Positions 43,685 through 53,764 are shown, numbered from the stretch's first letter. The stretch is 64,000 nucleotides of DNA from CALKGK01 sp964649515 (GCA_964649515.1 CAZYPV010000002.1:1-64000); one strand, 5' to 3'. Numbers and translations: made by a program. Notes: generated by a model not told the origin, from the sequence alone.

Positions 43685-44494
43685 ATGAGCGAAGAGAAAG
43701 AAATGGGGTTCCTCGACCACTTGGAGGAAATGCGAATGCGGATTATCCGTTCCATGATTGCCATTTTTGTGGTTGCCATGGGAGTTTTCACGGCCAAAGA
43801 CATCGTTTTTGACAAAATCATATTTGGTCCGCACAAACCCGATTTCCTCACATTTCGCGCATTGTGCAAACTCTCCGAGTTGCTCGGTTTGGGAGATCAA
43901 CTTTGCGTTACCGAAATCAACTATGAGATCATCAACACTACAATGGTGGGGAATTTTACCGCTCACATCATTGTGAGTTTGATTGGCGGTTTTATTGTTG
44001 CGTTCCCCTTCATCTATTATCAAGCGTGGGCATTCGTTAAACCTGGCTTGAAGCAAAAAGAAGTGCAAAACGTTCGGGGTGTCGTGTTCTGGGCCTCTTT
44101 CCTCTTCTTTTCGGGAGTACTTTTTGGCTACTACATCATTTCCCCGCTCTCACTTCAATTTCTTGGGAATTATGAGCTGGGAGAAGTGCTCACTAAAACC
44201 ACTGTAATGTCTTATATGAAGACCGTTGCCAGCATCACCTTGGCCGCCGGACTCATATTCCAACTGCCCGTATTGGTTTATTTTCTCACCAAAATTGGGA
44301 TCGTAACGCCTGAGTTATTGAAAAAATTCCGCAAGCATGCCTTGGTGGCCGTTTTGGTGCTCTCTGCCATCATTACTCCTCCAGACGTTGCGAGTCAAGT
44401 ACTTGTGGCCGTTCCTGTGCTCTTCCTTTATGAAATCAGCATTGTGATTTCGCGCCGAGTTATTCGGAGCAAAAAGGCCATTGTGAAGGCCTAA
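43685..44494 (+). CDS. tatC: Sec-independent protein translocase subunit TatC
   Basis: This 269-residue inner-membrane core of the twin-arginine export pathway has six predicted helices. The conserved N-terminal FLDHLEEMRMRIIRS precedes the first helix, a Pro-rich periplasmic loop follows it (FGPHKPDF), and YYQAWAFVKPGLKQKE (cytoplasmic loop with the conserved FvxPGL pattern) and ALVVLSAIITPPD-like VLSAIITPPDVASQ follow. The length is typical. tatA/tatB are not in the window. It lies between kdsD and the DUF5686 gene. Confidence 0.95.
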   Translation: MSEEKEMGFLDHLEEMRMRIIRSMIAIFVVAMGVFTAKDIVFDKIIFGPHKPDFLTFRALCKLSELLGLGDQLCVTEINYEIINTTMVGNFTAHIIVSLIGGFIVAFPFIYYQAWAFVKPGLKQKEVQNVRGVVFWASFLFFSGVLFGYYIISPLSLQFLGNYELGEVLTKTTVMSYMKTVASITLAAGLIFQLPVLVYFLTKIGIVTPELLKKFRKHALVAVLVLSAIITPPDVASQVLVAVPVLFLYEISIVISRRVIRSKKAIVKA

Positions 44495-44580
44495 CCCCAC
44501 ACAAATTGTGGATAAATGAGGTCAAACATGAGCACAAAAACGAGCTATCTTGTCGTTCTTCGTAAATTGTTCCAAGATCG

Positions 44581-47067
44581 ATGTCAGTAAACACCTCCAT
44601 ACTCCGCATTTTTTTCCTGGTGAGCAGCTTCTTTTTTGCGCTTGTTTGCTTGGGACAAAAGACCAAGGTGAGCGGAAAAGTAACTGACGCGGAGACTGGC
44701 GAACCCCTGCCCTTTGTCAACATCCTTTTTAAAGGAACAAAATCGGGCACCATCACCGATCTCGATGGATATTACAGCATCGAAACCTACTATGCCTCCG
44801 ATAGTTTGAAGGCCTCATTCATTGGTTACGAAACCAAAACTTTGAAGGTGCGCCGCGATCAAGAACAGCAACTCGATTTTCAACTTCAAATTTCAGCCAT
44901 TCAGCTTGAAGTAGCCGAAATTCGGCCAGACGAAGCCGAAAACCCCGCCTTTGCCATCATTCGGGGAATATTGAGGAACAAGGACATCAACAACCGTGAA
45001 AAGCTGAAAGCCTATGAATACGAGGTGTATAATAAAGTGGAGTTCGACCTCAACAACTTGAGTGAAGAATTCATGGAACGGAAGATCTTCAAACCCTTCC
45101 AATTTGCGTTTGACAACCTCGACAGCTCTGAGGAAAAGGTGTATCTACCGGTATTTATGACCGAAAATCTCTCCAACTTTTACTACCGAAAAGACCCCAA
45201 AACAAGCAAAGAAGTCATTAATGCAGCACAGGTTTCTGGGATTGAAAACAACTCTGTGAATCAATTTCTGGGCGACATGTACCAGAACGTGAACATTTAT
45301 GACAACAACATCATCGTCTTTGGCAAGAGCTTCGTTTCACCGGTATCCAATTCAGGATTTGCCTTTTACGACTATTATCTGTTGGACAGTACCTTGATTG
45401 GCGACAAGTGGTGCTATCAAATCAAGTTTCAGCCCAAGAGAAAACAAGAACTTACCTTCAACGGCGATTTTTGGGTGAACGATACCACCTACGCCATCAA
45501 ACAAGTCGATGCGCGCATTGCCGAAGATGCCAACATCAATTGGATCCATGGACTCCAAGTGCAGCAGAGCTATGACGAAGTGGAGCCCGAAGTTTGGATG
45601 CTCACCAAAGACCGCTTGGTGGTGGATTTCAATGTGGCTGATAAAACCATGGGATTCTATGGTAGAAAGACGACGACTTACAAGAACTTTGTGATCAATG
45701 AACCGAGAAGCGATGAGTTTTACAAAGGCATATCGGACATCATTGTGAGCGACGGAGCCGGTGAACGCGACGCGACATTTTGGGACGAGCACCGGCACAT
45801 TGAGCTGAGTGAGAACGAAAAATCGGTTTACCAATTGGTGGACAGCATTCAGAACATCCCTCAATTTCGAACCATTGCAGACATCATTACCTTGTTTGTT
45901 TCTGGATATAAACAAGTAGGTAAATTTGAAATTGGTCCTTACTACACCCTTTATAGTTTCAACCCTGTGGAAGGTCACCGTTTCCGATTGGGAGGAAGAA
46001 CGTCGAATTCCTTTAGCAAGCGAGTGATGCTCGAAGGATACACCGCCTATGGTTTGCGCGATCAACGCTTTAAATATGGAGGAGGTGTGTGGTTGATGCT
46101 CTCCAAACAACCCAGGGTTCTCCTTCGCGTCGAAGGCAAAAAAGATGTTGAACAACTGGGGGCTTCTTCAGGAGCTTTTCGGGAAGACAATGTATTGAGT
46201 TCTGTTTTCCGGAGAAATCCTGCCAACAAGCTCACCAATGTGCTTGAAGGAAAAGTCACCTTTGAGAGGGAGTGGTTTTATGGCTTGAGTAACCAGCTCA
46301 TTTTCACCCATCGTGTGCTTCGACCTCTGGGCGCTTTGAATTATGAACGCTACAACGACGCCAATAAATCGAGCGTTGTGCCCGTTGGACGACTCATCAC
46401 CAGTGAGATCACCTTATATACCCGTTTTGCTTATAAAGAGAAGTACGTATCGGGAGAATTCGAGCGCGTAAGCTTAGGAACCAAATACCCCACCTTGGAA
46501 CTTGCTTTGAGCAGCGGTTTGGAAGGCGTTTTGGGAGCCGAATACGATTACAGAAAAGTGGTTTTCCGTGTTCGAGACAAACTGCGCTTTGGTCCGTTTG
46601 GATATGCCAAACTCTCTGTGGAAGCTGGGAAGTTTTTCGGACAATTGCCCTACCCTCTCTTGCAACTGCATCAAGGAAACGAAACCTTCTTCTATGACGA
46701 GACCGCCTTCAACACCATGAATTTCTTTGAATTTGTGAGTGATGAGTGGGTAAGCGCTGGCATCTCCTATCACTTGGAAGGCTTGTTTTTGAATAAAGTT
46801 CCTCTTTTTCGTAGGCTGAAGTGGAGAGAAGTAGTGAGTGCCAAAGGGGTACTTGGACGGTTTGACCCGAGGAATGAGAATGAACTGCTCCTTGCCGGAA
46901 CCAACACCAACACCTTTGAGGGAAACAAGCCCTTCATGGAAGGAGCCATTGGAGTGGAAAACATCTTTAAAGTATTGCGGATTGATGGTTTGTGGAGATT
47001 GTCTTATCTGGACAATCCCGACATTGTGAAATTCGGAATTCGCGCCAAACTACAAATTGACTTTTAA
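44581..47067 (+). CDS. DUF5686 outer-membrane protein with carboxypeptidase-regulatory domain
   Basis: This 828-residue exported protein has a signal peptide (cleavage likely before QKTKVSG), a CarboxypepD_reg-like domain (about 28-110, VSGKVTDAETGEPLPFVNI, GTITDLDGYYSIE), and a DUF5686 region with beta-rich middle and C-terminal barrel-like strands ending in FGIRAKLQIDF. The family is outer-membrane and widely conserved in Bacteroidota; its role is unknown. It sits directly before lptB (stop and start overlap as TAATG), suggesting a link to envelope biogenesis. An imperfect promoter TAAATTGT is at about 44561-44568. Confidence 0.85.
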   Translation: MSVNTSILRIFFLVSSFFFALVCLGQKTKVSGKVTDAETGEPLPFVNILFKGTKSGTITDLDGYYSIETYYASDSLKASFIGYETKTLKVRRDQEQQLDFQLQISAIQLEVAEIRPDEAENPAFAIIRGILRNKDINNREKLKAYEYEVYNKVEFDLNNLSEEFMERKIFKPFQFAFDNLDSSEEKVYLPVFMTENLSNFYYRKDPKTSKEVINAAQVSGIENNSVNQFLGDMYQNVNIYDNNIIVFGKSFVSPVSNSGFAFYDYYLLDSTLIGDKWCYQIKFQPKRKQELTFNGDFWVNDTTYAIKQVDARIAEDANINWIHGLQVQQSYDEVEPEVWMLTKDRLVVDFNVADKTMGFYGRKTTTYKNFVINEPRSDEFYKGISDIIVSDGAGERDATFWDEHRHIELSENEKSVYQLVDSIQNIPQFRTIADIITLFVSGYKQVGKFEIGPYYTLYSFNPVEGHRFRLGGRTSNSFSKRVMLEGYTAYGLRDQRFKYGGGVWLMLSKQPRVLLRVEGKKDVEQLGASSGAFREDNVLSSVFRRNPANKLTNVLEGKVTFEREWFYGLSNQLIFTHRVLRPLGALNYERYNDANKSSVVPVGRLITSEITLYTRFAYKEKYVSGEFERVSLGTKYPTLELALSSGLEGVLGAEYDYRKVVFRVRDKLRFGPFGYAKLSVEAGKFFGQLPYPLLQLHQGNETFFYDETAFNTMNFFEFVSDEWVSAGISYHLEGLFLNKVPLFRRLKWREVVSAKGVLGRFDPRNENELLLAGTNTNTFEGNKPFMEGAIGVENIFKVLRIDGLWRLSYLDNPDIVKFGIRAKLQIDF

Positions 47068-47804
47068 TGCAATTACGAGCGGAGAACATTGTTAAGAAAT
47101 ATGGGAAGCGTACCGTGGTGAAGGGCGTTTCTTACCACGTTAATCGCGGAGAAATTGTGGGATTGTTAGGTCCTAACGGCGCCGGAAAAACGACCTCCTT
47201 TTATATGACTGTTGGGCTCGTAACCCCCAACGAGGGAAAAGTATTTTTAGACGATCGGGAGATTACCCAAGAACCCATGTACCGCAGAGCACAATTGGGA
47301 TTGGGTTACCTGCCCCAAGAACCCAGTGTTTTTCGCAAATTGAGTGTTGAGGAAAACATCTTGGCCGTCCTTCAAATGACCAAGTTGAGCAAAAAAGAAC
47401 AACTGGAAAAACTGGAAACTTTGATTGGCGAGTTCAGCTTGGGACATGTTCGTGGAAACAAGGGGGACTCCTTGAGTGGTGGCGAGCGGAGGAGAACCGA
47501 AATAGCTCGTGCACTGGCTACCGACCCCAATTTCATTCTTCTTGACGAGCCCTTTGCAGGCGTTGACCCCATTGCTGTGGAAGACATTCAGGGAATTGTG
47601 GCCCGGCTCAAAGACCGCAACATTGGCATTTTGATCACTGATCACAACGTACAGGAAACCCTGAGCATTACAGACCGCGCATACCTTCTTTTTGAGGGCA
47701 ACATTTTGCGGGAAGGCACCGCCGAAGAACTCGCTGCAGATGAGCAAGTTCGTCGGGTTTACCTTGGTCAGAATTTTGAATTGCGAAGAAAAACCTTCGA
47801 ATAA
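47067..47804 (+). CDS. lptB: LPS export ABC transporter ATP-binding protein
   Basis: The 245-residue ATPase has Walker A GLLGPNGAGKTT, Q-loop YLPQEPSVFRKLSVEENI, signature LSGGERRRTEIARAL, Walker B FILLDEPFAGVDPIAV and H-loop LITDHNVQETL. YLPQEPSVFRKL and FAGVDPIAVEDIQ are specific to LptB, which with LptFG extracts LPS from the inner membrane. It is translationally coupled to DUF5686 and follows tatC and kdsD. It converges on ribE with a 3-bp gap. Confidence 0.94.
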   Translation: MQLRAENIVKKYGKRTVVKGVSYHVNRGEIVGLLGPNGAGKTTSFYMTVGLVTPNEGKVFLDDREITQEPMYRRAQLGLGYLPQEPSVFRKLSVEENILAVLQMTKLSKKEQLEKLETLIGEFSLGHVRGNKGDSLSGGERRRTEIARALATDPNFILLDEPFAGVDPIAVEDIQGIVARLKDRNIGILITDHNVQETLSITDRAYLLFEGNILREGTAEELAADEQVRRVYLGQNFELRRKTFE

Positions 47805-47807
47805 AGT

Positions 47808-48401
47808 TTAGGCCTCTCTCATTTCGAGCAAGCGCTTCACGTATTTGCCTACAATATCAAACTCAATGTTTGCCGTGCTTCCGGGAGAAAATGCGTGGAA
47901 GTTGGTTTCTTCCCATGTGTAAGGAATGATGGCCACACTGAAACCGGTTTTGTGTGAATCGACCACCGTTAGGCTCACTCCATTCACAGTAATAGATCCT
48001 TTTTCTACCGTCACCTGATCAACCCCTTCAGCAAATTCGAAGTGCACCTTCCAACTGCCTGCCTCATTTTCAACTTTCACCACCTTGGCCGTAGTATCCA
48101 CATGTCCTTGAACGATGTGTCCATCCAAACGCCCGTTCATTTGCGTGCAGCGTTCCACATTCACTTTATCTCCCACTTTCCACTCGCCTAAATTGGTTCG
48201 GTCCATGGTTTCTTTGATGGCGGTAACCACATATTCATCACCTTCAATACCCACCACCGTTAGGCAACAACCATTGTGCGCAACACTCTGGTCAATCTTG
48301 AGTTCGTGGGTGAGGGATGATTTTATGGTGAAGTGAACATTCTTTTGGTCTTGTTCAATGGCTTTTACCTCGCCAAGGGTTTCGATTATTCCTGTAAACA
48401 T
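47808..48401 (-). CDS. ribE: Riboflavin synthase (alpha subunit)
   Basis: This 197-residue protein makes riboflavin by dismutating two lumazine molecules. The N-terminal MFTGIIETLGEV is the family hallmark. Two similar lumazine-binding barrels follow: QSVAHNGCCLTVVGIEGDEY with RTNLGEWKVGDKVNVERC, then MNGRLDGHIVQGHVDTTAKV with KGSITVNGVSLTVV, and HAFSPGSTANIEFDIVGKYVKRL. It lies 2 bp behind the T9SS-exported protein on the same strand; no other rib gene is close. No FMN riboswitch is seen. Confidence 0.94.
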   Translation of the reverse strand: MFTGIIETLGEVKAIEQDQKNVHFTIKSSLTHELKIDQSVAHNGCCLTVVGIEGDEYVVTAIKETMDRTNLGEWKVGDKVNVERCTQMNGRLDGHIVQGHVDTTAKVVKVENEAGSWKVHFEFAEGVDQVTVEKGSITVNGVSLTVVDSHKTGFSVAIIPYTWEETNFHAFSPGSTANIEFDIVGKYVKRLLEMREA

Positions 48402-48403
48402 TT

Positions 48404-51082
48404 CTAGTTGGTACTTTGATTTGACCCTCCTAACACTTGAACGTACCCGCTTGTTTCCTCGGGCACGATCCCCGATAGACGAATGGTGTTGATCGTGATG
48501 GTGTAATAGTACACCCCATCGCTCACCACATTGTTGGATTCATTGTCTTTTCCGTCCCACAAAATAGCAGGGTCTTGGGTTTCGAAAACCACATCTCCCC
48601 ACCGATTAAACACCTTCAAGTCAATGCTTTCTACAAACTTGAACGGGAACGGCTGGAATAAGTCGTTTTGACCATCGTTGTTGGGAGTGAAAACATTGGG
48701 CAAGACGTAAAACGGACAATTATCGGCACAAAGCACCTCTGAAAATTCACTTTCATTTTGATTCAGGATGCCGTCAATGTCTGGCAACAAAGAGTCCAAC
48801 GCAGTAACGGCAAAGCACCCTGCAATGCTTCCTTCCAAACCATCGGCGTTGAAAGTAAAGGTGGTATCGTTTGGGTCAAAATACGAAGCAAGCAAAGTGA
48901 GCTCTTCTTCAGAAGTTGGGGCGTAATAAATGTTGTAGCCCGTTACATCATCAGCACAAGAATTGTTTGGGTTGTTCCAAGTCAACTCGGTGAGCTCCAA
49001 AGAACAGTCTGCATTGATCTCCAAGCTCGGTGAACAAGGAGGGGTAAGATCAATGGGTTTGCCGCAACGTTCTTGTGACTTGTTCAGCAAAGGGTCGATG
49101 ATGGATGGGTCGCCATAGGTTCCTGAAGACTCCACATAATAGCAGTACACCACGTTGTTGATCAGACCCGTATCGGTATAAAACGGTTCGTTGGAACTCC
49201 CGATGAGCTCAAAATCGGCCAAATCATTGTTGAATCGGTACACCGAGTACTCTTGATTCATCCAAGGCACTGCGAGATTGATGGCGATGGTGAGTTCGTT
49301 ATCGTCTGGGATCAATTCCAAGAACATGCTCGACGCAGTGGAGCTGGACTGCACCAATTCATCATCACTCCAAAACTCCACACGGTAAGCATGGGCGGTA
49401 TTTTCGGTGTCCAAGCCAAGATGGGTGAAAACCGTATCGGGGTTGATTACCTCTGCTTGCAATCCCGTTTCTAAAATCAATTCTTGCGCATTTCCGAAGC
49501 CTTCTGCATGAAAGAGGCGGTAGCGATATGGCCCAGGGAAAACCTCTGTGTCCAACTCTCCCGGCGGCGACCAAGCAAGGTAAATCTCTCCTTCTGTTTC
49601 ATCGGTACTTTCCACAGAAACATTAGTAATCACCGGGGCTTCTTTGTTGAGGAAACCGCAAAATTCTTCGCTTGCAAGAGAAACGGCGCCATTCGGAAAA
49701 CAGGTAACCACCATGTAACAATACTGTCCGCCAAAGAACACATCATCATCCACAAAAGAAGTTGAGGTCAATCCATCCACCTCACCAATGAATGAGTAGC
49801 CGGTGTATTCGGGCACTCCGATTTCACAATTCTCCGGGTCGAAACCAAATTCCCCCAGTCGTCTGTAAATTTTATACGAACCTTGACCCAGCTCCGCTTG
49901 AGAAAAAATACCAATGCAAGGTGTAGGATCCCAAGAGAGCTGGAAAGCATTGCCATCGGGCTCTGCCACAGGGTTTTCTACCGGTGGACCAACGACCGTG
50001 ATGTTCCACGTTTCTAAGTCAGTTAGTGGAACCTGATTCCCCGTATCTTCCGCCCGAAAAACCACTTGATAAGGACCTGGACGAACCTCTTCGCACTGAG
50101 GAAGCCATGAAAAAGTACCGTTATTGTTTCCGTTAAAGTTAAAATTGGCCACATGTTCTGTTTCTGACATGGGACCACCAATGGCCGAAATCAGCACCGG
50201 GTCATTGTCTGGATCTGTTGCTGTAACATCAATAGTTAGCAAGTTTCCTGCCTCCACACAAACGTCGCTGAAAAGGGGAAGTTCTGGCGGATTATTCGTG
50301 CAATTTTCCACCGTAATCTGCATATCACGAACAACATCTCCCACTTTAATCAGCACTCCGTTGACCAACCTCCATTCTTCAATCAAGATCCCAATATTGT
50401 ATTCCCCCACTTGGAGGGGCACGTCCCATTCCACATTTCCGGTATTGGGGTCGATGGAAAAAGTGTCGTTGCCGGGATCCACCTCGTCGGGAGGCACATA
50501 TCCCAACACCGGCTCATAATTCTGTCCCAAACAAGGCACCAAGCTGTAGGTAAGCAAGTCGCCATCGGGATCATAAGCGGCAGGATTGTGCACCCAAAGC
50601 TTGTTCAAACAAGCCCTTTCTTGCGCAGGATTGAGCAAAACAACGCTGCTGTTGTGTCCGGTTTGCGGGTTGATGATAAGGGTCGTTTCAATGGTAAAAG
50701 GCACCTGAACCGAACCCGGAATGTTCAATACGTTCTCATTTCGGTTGGGATCGAGCACCGACAAGGTGAAAATTCCCGGACCGCCATAGGTGTGAACTCC
50801 TTTATAGGTATTGATTTGTGAATCGTTGGAGAGAAACTGAATGGGCAATTGCCTTGGAAGACTGTCAAGGGTGGCTCCTTCGGGAATATCTCCCCAGTTG
50901 ATCGAAAGCCACGGTCGGTCTGCAATTACTGAGGTCTTCGTGTAAGTCGTAATCGTAATCTCGTACGTAAACCCTGAAATGTGTTCATAGGTGATTTCTC
51001 CTGCCCTATTGTGCGTGGCAAAACTCGCATAAGCAGCGAGCAACAGGGAGAAAAGCATAAAAATGCGTCGGAGAAAAATCAT
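48404..51082 (-). CDS. Large surface protein with T9SS type B (gliding-motility) C-terminal sorting domain
   Basis: This 892-residue exported protein has a signal peptide (about 1-22, ending YASFA). It has several Ig/fibronectin- or PKD-like repeats, acidic and aromatic-rich (examples LTYSLVPCLGQNY, ENTAHAYRVEF, LTWNNPNNSCADDVTGYNIY). The C-terminal CHU_C/T9SS-B signal spans about 795-890: VLPNVFTPNNDGQNDLFQPF, VFNRWGDVVFE, WDGKDNESN, SDGVYYYTI. The type IX machinery should export it and anchor or release it at the surface. The start is ATG 51082; the TTG 9 bp upstream is not needed. It may be an adhesin; no ligand is known. Confidence 0.88.
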   Translation of the reverse strand: MIFLRRIFMLFSLLLAAYASFATHNRAGEITYEHISGFTYEITITTYTKTSVIADRPWLSINWGDIPEGATLDSLPRQLPIQFLSNDSQINTYKGVHTYGGPGIFTLSVLDPNRNENVLNIPGSVQVPFTIETTLIINPQTGHNSSVVLLNPAQERACLNKLWVHNPAAYDPDGDLLTYSLVPCLGQNYEPVLGYVPPDEVDPGNDTFSIDPNTGNVEWDVPLQVGEYNIGILIEEWRLVNGVLIKVGDVVRDMQITVENCTNNPPELPLFSDVCVEAGNLLTIDVTATDPDNDPVLISAIGGPMSETEHVANFNFNGNNNGTFSWLPQCEEVRPGPYQVVFRAEDTGNQVPLTDLETWNITVVGPPVENPVAEPDGNAFQLSWDPTPCIGIFSQAELGQGSYKIYRRLGEFGFDPENCEIGVPEYTGYSFIGEVDGLTSTSFVDDDVFFGGQYCYMVVTCFPNGAVSLASEEFCGFLNKEAPVITNVSVESTDETEGEIYLAWSPPGELDTEVFPGPYRYRLFHAEGFGNAQELILETGLQAEVINPDTVFTHLGLDTENTAHAYRVEFWSDDELVQSSSTASSMFLELIPDDNELTIAINLAVPWMNQEYSVYRFNNDLADFELIGSSNEPFYTDTGLINNVVYCYYVESSGTYGDPSIIDPLLNKSQERCGKPIDLTPPCSPSLEINADCSLELTELTWNNPNNSCADDVTGYNIYYAPTSEEELTLLASYFDPNDTTFTFNADGLEGSIAGCFAVTALDSLLPDIDGILNQNESEFSEVLCADNCPFYVLPNVFTPNNDGQNDLFQPFPFKFVESIDLKVFNRWGDVVFETQDPAILWDGKDNESNNVVSDGVYYYTITINTIRLSGIVPEETSGYVQVLGGSNQSTN

Positions 51083-51215
51083 AGTAAACAAGATACAAGT
51101 TTTGGCGAGGATCCCCTCTCAATACCAAACAAAAATGCGTTAAAAATATTATCTACTCCCGCTAATTTGTGGCGGTTGTCACAATTAGACTAATTTTATC
51201 GCAAAATGTTTACCG

Positions 51216-52643
51216 ATGGGAGTGAAATTTAGGAAAGTTAAGGAGATGGCGTCTGGATTCGAATTGAATTTAATCAGTTCAAAAGGACCGTGGAAAAAGG
51301 AATTGGGAAAGCACAAAGCGGCCATTGAAGCAGGATTGGAGAAGAAGCGCTCCATCCTCACACTTCCCGAAGGTGACCGACTAATTTACATCGGGCTTTT
51401 GTCGGATGACATGTCCAGTGCCGAAGAGCGAGAAAGCGTTCGAAACTTGGCTCATCAAGTCTTCTCTCGTGCAAAAGAAGAAGGTGTGGACAAAGTATTT
51501 GTGCGCAACCTCACCACGAAAGAAGAAAGCAGTTTACTTTTTGCTGAAGGCTTCGGTTTGAGCGCTTACGAATTCCTTCATCACCGAAAAGACGCGGCAA
51601 AAGCGGCACATGGAATTGGTGAACTTTGTTTTGTGGAGGATTCCATCAGCCCGAAAAAACTACAAGAACTCCAAGCCCAAATCAACGCGACGCTATGGGT
51701 ACGTGATTTGGTGAATGAGCCGCTCTCTCACATGACTGCTATCCACCTTGCTCAGGCATTTGAACGCAAAGGAGAAGAAGACGGATTTAGCGTAAACGTG
51801 CTGAACAAGAAAAAGATTGAATCGCTCAAGATGGGCGGATTATTGGCCGTGAACAAAGGCAGTATTGACCCGCCAACATTCAGTATTCTAGAATGGAAGC
51901 CCAAGAAAGCCAAAAACAAAAAGCCCGTTGTTTTGGTGGGGAAAGGAGTGGTTTATGATACTGGCGGACTCAGTCTCAAACCTACGGCAAACAGCATGGA
52001 TTTGATGAAAAGTGACATGGCAGGTGCAGCCATGATGGCCGGAGTTGTATCTGCCGCTGCTCAGGCCAAATTGAATGTTCATATCATTGCATTGATCCCC
52101 GCTTCTGACAATCGGCCGGGAGGGAATGCCTATGCACCCGGAGACATCATTACCATGTTTGATGGCACCACCGTAGAAGTGTTGAACACCGATGCGGAAG
52201 GCCGACTTCTTTTGGCGGATGCTTTGAGTTATGCGAAGAAGTACGATCCTGAATTGGTGCTGGATGCCGCTACTTTAACGGGAGCCGCGGTTCGAGCCAT
52301 AGGAACTTTTGCCAGCGCCATTATGGGTACTGCAGGCAACAAAGTGATCCAACAACTTCAAGCCAGCGGAGAGCAAACCTACGAGCGCGTTGTTCCCTTT
52401 CCGCTTTGGTCAGACTACGGCAAAGAAATGAAAAGCACCATTGCTGATTTGAACAATTTGGGAAGTGGTCTTGCCGGACAAATCACTGCTGGGAAATTCT
52501 TGGAGCATTTCACAGATTATCCTTGGGTGCACATTGATATCGCCGGCCCCAGCTTCCTTTCCAGTGCGAACACCTATCGTCCAAAAGGAGCCAGTGGTGT
52601 TGGAGTTCGTCTATTGTTTGACTTTTTGAAAAACATGAAATAA
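51216..52643 (+). CDS. Leucyl aminopeptidase family protein (M17)
   Basis: The 475-residue cytoplasmic enzyme has the M17 signature NTDAEGRL at 324-331, the metal Lys243 in VGKGVVYDTGGLSLKP, MKSDMAGAAMMAG and GSGLAGQITAGKFLEHF. The N-terminal domain (about 1-160) is divergent, as usual. It releases N-terminal residues from peptides, with Zn/Mn cofactors. TAATTTTA at 51191-51198 is a near-consensus promoter. It directly precedes pdxA with no space between stop and start. Confidence 0.92.
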   Translation: MGVKFRKVKEMASGFELNLISSKGPWKKELGKHKAAIEAGLEKKRSILTLPEGDRLIYIGLLSDDMSSAEERESVRNLAHQVFSRAKEEGVDKVFVRNLTTKEESSLLFAEGFGLSAYEFLHHRKDAAKAAHGIGELCFVEDSISPKKLQELQAQINATLWVRDLVNEPLSHMTAIHLAQAFERKGEEDGFSVNVLNKKKIESLKMGGLLAVNKGSIDPPTFSILEWKPKKAKNKKPVVLVGKGVVYDTGGLSLKPTANSMDLMKSDMAGAAMMAGVVSAAAQAKLNVHIIALIPASDNRPGGNAYAPGDIITMFDGTTVEVLNTDAEGRLLLADALSYAKKYDPELVLDAATLTGAAVRAIGTFASAIMGTAGNKVIQQLQASGEQTYERVVPFPLWSDYGKEMKSTIADLNNLGSGLAGQITAGKFLEHFTDYPWVHIDIAGPSFLSSANTYRPKGASGVGVRLLFDFLKNMK

Positions 52644-53711
52644 ATGAGTTCAGAGCAAGATAAAGTTCGAATAGGAATTACCGTCGGTGATCCTGCGGGG
52701 ATCGGCATTGAAACCATCATCAAAGTTTTTTCAGACCCTCGAATGGTCGAAATGTGCTGTCCCATCATCTATGGAAATGCAGAACTCTTGAAGCAGCATC
52801 GACGTGCCAACAACCTTCCTGAATTCAAGCATCAAGCCGTTTCTTCTGCCGATGAAGCGAGAAACAAAACAGTCAATGTGATCAATGTTTGGGAGTCGGA
52901 CAAAGAAGTTGAATTGGGAGTAGCAAAAAAAGAAAATGGGAATCTCGCTTTTGAATCATTGAAAGCAGCCGTTACCGACCTTGCCTCTAACAAAATTGAC
53001 GCCCTCGTAACTGCCCCCATCAACAAAGACGTGATGCAGAGCGAAGCCTTTGATTTCCCTGGTCATACCGAATATTTGGCCTCCATGAGCAACGTAGAAG
53101 ATTGTTTGATGTTTTTGGTAAGTGAACGGATGCGGATTGGTGTGGCCACCGGACATGTTCCCATTAAGGATGTAGCCTCAAAGCTCAGTACTGAAGGAAT
53201 TTTGAAGAAGTTGGAACTGATGCATGAAAGTTTGCTTCGCGATTTTGGTGTAGCGAGTCCGAAAATTGCTGTTCTGGGCTTGAACCCACATGCGGGCGAC
53301 AATGGTTTATTGGGTGAAGAAGAAAAAACCATCATCCAGCCTGCCATTCGATCTGCTCAAGAATCGGGTAAATTGGTTTTTGGTCCGTATGGTGCTGATG
53401 GATTTTTTGGAACGAACCAATACAAGCATTTTGACGCCACATTGGCCATGTATCACGATCAAGGTTTAGCTCCCTTCAAGGCACTTGCGTTTGAAGACGG
53501 CGTGAACTTCACCGCAGGCTTACCCATTGTGAGAACCAGTCCCGACCACGGAACCGCTTATGACCTTGCTGGGAAAGGGGAAGCTGACCCATCGAGCATG
53601 CGCCATGCCGTTTATATGGCTTGCGACATCTACAAGAATCGAAAAGAATACAAAGACCTCAGCGCTAATCCGCTACAAAAACAACAACGCGAGCGAAAAA
53701 AGGAACATTAG
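52644..53711 (+). CDS. pdxA: 4-hydroxythreonine-4-phosphate dehydrogenase
   Basis: The 355-residue enzyme has the family start RIGITVGDPAGIGIETI, TAPINKDVMQSEAFDFPGHTEYLA (metal-binding His), VLGLNPHAGDNGLLGEEE, YHDQGLAPFKAL and RTSPDHGTAYDLAGKG. PdxA makes a precursor of the pyridine ring in the DXP-dependent vitamin B6 pathway. The length is slightly over the usual 330; a 20-residue internal insertion precedes the AVTDLAS part. It is abutted to the aminopeptidase gene; no pdxJ is nearby. Confidence 0.94.
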   Translation: MSSEQDKVRIGITVGDPAGIGIETIIKVFSDPRMVEMCCPIIYGNAELLKQHRRANNLPEFKHQAVSSADEARNKTVNVINVWESDKEVELGVAKKENGNLAFESLKAAVTDLASNKIDALVTAPINKDVMQSEAFDFPGHTEYLASMSNVEDCLMFLVSERMRIGVATGHVPIKDVASKLSTEGILKKLELMHESLLRDFGVASPKIAVLGLNPHAGDNGLLGEEEKTIIQPAIRSAQESGKLVFGPYGADGFFGTNQYKHFDATLAMYHDQGLAPFKALAFEDGVNFTAGLPIVRTSPDHGTAYDLAGKGEADPSSMRHAVYMACDIYKNRKEYKDLSANPLQKQQRERKKEH

Positions 53712-53716
53712 AACCT

Positions 53717-53746
53717 TTTGATATTCAGGGATTAGTTATATCTTTG
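53717..53746 (+). promoter_or_regulatory. Promoter of the yceD-rpmF unit
   Basis: TTTG (53717-53720) and TATCTTTG (53739-53746) are both exact consensus elements with an 18-bp spacer, and the -7 box is 18 bp before the ATG at 53765. This is one of the two best promoter matches in the window. Confidence 0.7.
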
Positions 53747-53764
53747 CGCTCCTATTTTTAAAAC

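Noticed and set aside
44496..44516. CCACA/TGTGG hairpin after tatC
   Set aside because: A 5-bp stem without a following U tract; too weak to call a terminator.
45352..46155. 267-codon open frame antisense to the DUF5686 gene
   Set aside because: Fully covered by a convincing plus-strand gene; the peptide is Phe/His-rich and resembles no protein.
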